Assembly: GCA_964347835.1 (NCBI GenBank)
Contig: CAYFZR010000032.1
Span: forward strand, 41,473-84,767
Reading direction: 5' to 3'
Length of the DNA stretch: 43,295 nt
Origin: CAYFZR01 sp964347835 [NCBI: uncultured archaeon]
Lineage (GTDB): Archaea > CAYFZR01
Position numbers and translations under genes: made by a program. Shown here piece after piece: positions 42,127-43,295 of the stretch. Below the pieces are notes generated by a model. That model worked only from the letters and a program-made list of their open reading frames with translations. It had not been told where the DNA came from and did not search any database. Position 1 is the first letter of the stretch; each line of letters begins with the position of its first letter.

Positions 42127-43295
42127 TTGAGGATTATAATCCTTCTTTTGGTAATAACGATCGTTTTCGTGCCGTTTGCACTTTGTTACACGCCAATTGA
42201 TCTATTAAAACCTGCAAGACTGCTTGGCCCTACAGGTCCTATTGAGAAAATATACCCCTACCCTCTACCAATCAAAACGCCGTCTCCAACCACGACTCCT
42301 CCTCCAACCACGACTCCTCCTCCAACCACAACGCCGCCTCCGCCTATGAGTGTAGATTTGACTATCGATCTCTCTTTAAGTAATTATAATCCAGATGTTG
42401 GAGAAGTAATTACCATAAAGGCAACGATCACAAACAAAGGAAAAGGTACTGTTAGCTCTTTTGAAGTAGTTTTCAAATTGGACGGCGTAGAATTTGATCG
42501 TATTAAGGTAACGAGGAGGCTTGGACCTGGTTCTAGCAGAAGTGTAACCACCAAACTAGTTCCCAAAGAATCAGGAAAACATTCTTTAAGTGCTAAAGTA
42601 GATCCTGATAACAAGGTAAAAGAAACAAACGAGGGTAACAACGAGAAAACCAAGCAAATAACGATAAAGGAAGAACTTAAGGGTGGAATAAAAGGGACAG
42701 TTCTTTGCGGAGGAAATCCTTTATCTGGTGCTGAGGTTAAAGTAATGGGACCGAGTCCCTCTACGGCGATAGCATGGTCGGGCTTAACAGATGCAACAGG
42801 AAATTACTTTACAGGCTTAACTCTCTCTCCGGGTACGTATAAAGTTTTTATATCCAAGTCGGGCGTGAGTTTCACACCAACAACTGTTAGTGTATCTGTA
42901 GAATCAGGTCGTTATTCTACTCAAAGCTTCGAATGTTTAGAGGCAAATGGAGGAATAAAGGGGACAGTTCTCTGCGGAGGAAATCCTTTATCTGGTGCTG
43001 AGGTTACAATAACGGGTCCGAGCCCCTCTACCGTTATAGCGTGGTCGGACTTAACAGATGCAGCAGGAAAATACGATACAGGTCTAACTCTCTCTCCAGG
43101 CACATACACGGTAAGAGCAAGCTTTACAGGACAAAGTTTTACTCCATCTCTGGGTACCGTAATAGTTGGTTTAAATAATTATGCAATTCAAAATTTCCAG
43201 TGCGTAGAGGTTGTTACAACCGCTCCACCATTAACGCAAACTGCCGCGTCTCCCGCGCAAACAGCTCCGCCTAAAAGAGAGATTCAAATACCAGG
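42127..43295 (+). CDS. Surface protein: CARDB and two beta repeats (paralog 3), partial
   Basis: Open from a TTG at 42127 to the window edge (389 codons, no stop). Signal peptide MRIIILLLVITIVFVPFALC, a different N-terminal segment (YTPIDLLKPARLLGPTGP), a Pro/Thr stalk, and a CARDB domain clearly diverged from the other two (VDLTIDLSLSNYNPDVGEV, ending DNKVKETNEGNNEKTKQI, without their cysteine pair). Two beta repeats nearly identical to the others follow, with TVLC and SFEC/NFQC cysteines, then the linker up to REIQIPG. The sequence stops just before the place where the CGP tail should begin, so the tail is predicted, not seen. Confidence 0.83.
   Translation, partial: MRIIILLLVITIVFVPFALCYTPIDLLKPARLLGPTGPIEKIYPYPLPIKTPSPTTTPPPTTTPPPTTTPPPPMSVDLTIDLSLSNYNPDVGEVITIKATITNKGKGTVSSFEVVFKLDGVEFDRIKVTRRLGPGSSRSVTTKLVPKESGKHSLSAKVDPDNKVKETNEGNNEKTKQITIKEELKGGIKGTVLCGGNPLSGAEVKVMGPSPSTAIAWSGLTDATGNYFTGLTLSPGTYKVFISKSGVSFTPTTVSVSVESGRYSTQSFECLEANGGIKGTVLCGGNPLSGAEVTITGPSPSTVIAWSDLTDAAGKYDTGLTLSPGTYTVRASFTGQSFTPSLGTVIVGLNNYAIQNFQCVEVVTTAPPLTQTAASPAQTAPPKREIQIP

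Noticed and set aside
39409-42345. Regular short repeats that might suggest a CRISPR array.
   Set aside because: They are coding 18-base units of a Pro/Thr stalk without spacers; no cas genes are present.

Overview
The window is archaeal chromosome. The evidence is the set of ribosomal proteins found only in archaea and eukaryotes (P0/L10 with a stalk tail, L7Ae, L18e, L24e, S6e, S24e, S27ae, S28e), the RNA polymerase subunit Rpo7/RpoE', Spt4 and Spt5, aIF2-gamma, aIF5B, the mevalonate-to-prenyl diphosphate cluster with isopentenyl phosphate kinase, DtdA-type D-aminoacyl-tRNA deacylase, FtsZ, and an intron in tRNA-Met at position 37/38. Gene order is of the euryarchaeal type. Most of the DNA is A+T-rich (one housekeeping line I counted is 21/60 G+C). 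The surface proteins at the right end carry a C-terminal tail that I recognise as the CGP-CTERM signal best known from Thermococcales. I cannot assign a genus. A lineage near the Thermococci or an uncultivated euryarchaeal class would fit, and that is inference.

Layout. (1) 1-7240, minus strand: a translation/secretion/division block read as transglutaminase-like protein, PfkB kinase, dtdA, ftsZ, secE, spt5, L11, L1, L10, L12 (cut by the window edge). (2) 7241-8889, accessory: a frameshifted small membrane protein, a broken tyrosine recombinase and an intact membrane-anchored transglutaminase-like protein. (3) 9056-15798, plus strand: L18e-L13-S9, then tRNA-Pro and a patch of small hairpins where rpoN/rpoK/eno are often found, then S2, a MEMO-family protein and the isoprenoid genes (mevalonate kinase, isopentenyl phosphate kinase, type 2 IPP isomerase, prenyl diphosphate synthase). 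(4) 15876-22572, plus strand: L7Ae-S28e-L24e-Ndk-aIF5B-S6e-aIF2gamma-PIN-Rpo7-Spt4-DUF359 (dephospho-CoA kinase)-S24e-S27ae, tightly packed and often overlapping. (5) 22600-29754: single genes and short operons, including a family 4 uracil-DNA glycosylase, two methyltransferases, YjbQ, a THUMP-domain protein, several tiny zinc-ribbon proteins and a pair of transferases of the rSAM/selenodomain-associated type, ending at the intron-containing tRNA-Met. (6) 29865-33161: a secreted DUF4352-like protein, then a five-heme secreted cytochrome of distinctly higher G+C with a bacterial-looking terminator, and an SCP2-like gene upstream of it. (7) 33255-33660: about 400 bases of tandem repeats, palindromes and small-loop hairpins. 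(8) 33662-38208: a coiled-coil protein divergent from a helix-hairpin-helix MutS-like ATPase, triosephosphate isomerase, phosphoglycerate kinase, and a tRNA-Thr that begins inside the pgk stop region. (9) 38271-43295: a GNAT-like gene and three tandem paralogous surface proteins (signal peptide, Pro/Thr stalk, CARDB domain, two cysteine-paired beta-sandwich repeats, CGP-CTERM tail). The third has no stop before the window edge.

The most unusual parts are the three-copy CGP-CTERM family with duplicated promoters, the apparently foreign multiheme cytochrome, and two intergenic patches packed with 3-base-loop hairpins. One patch sits where rpoN would be expected and begins with what may be a short rpoN remnant. 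TTG start codons with strong Shine-Dalgarno sequences are unusually common, and several starts below were chosen on that basis.
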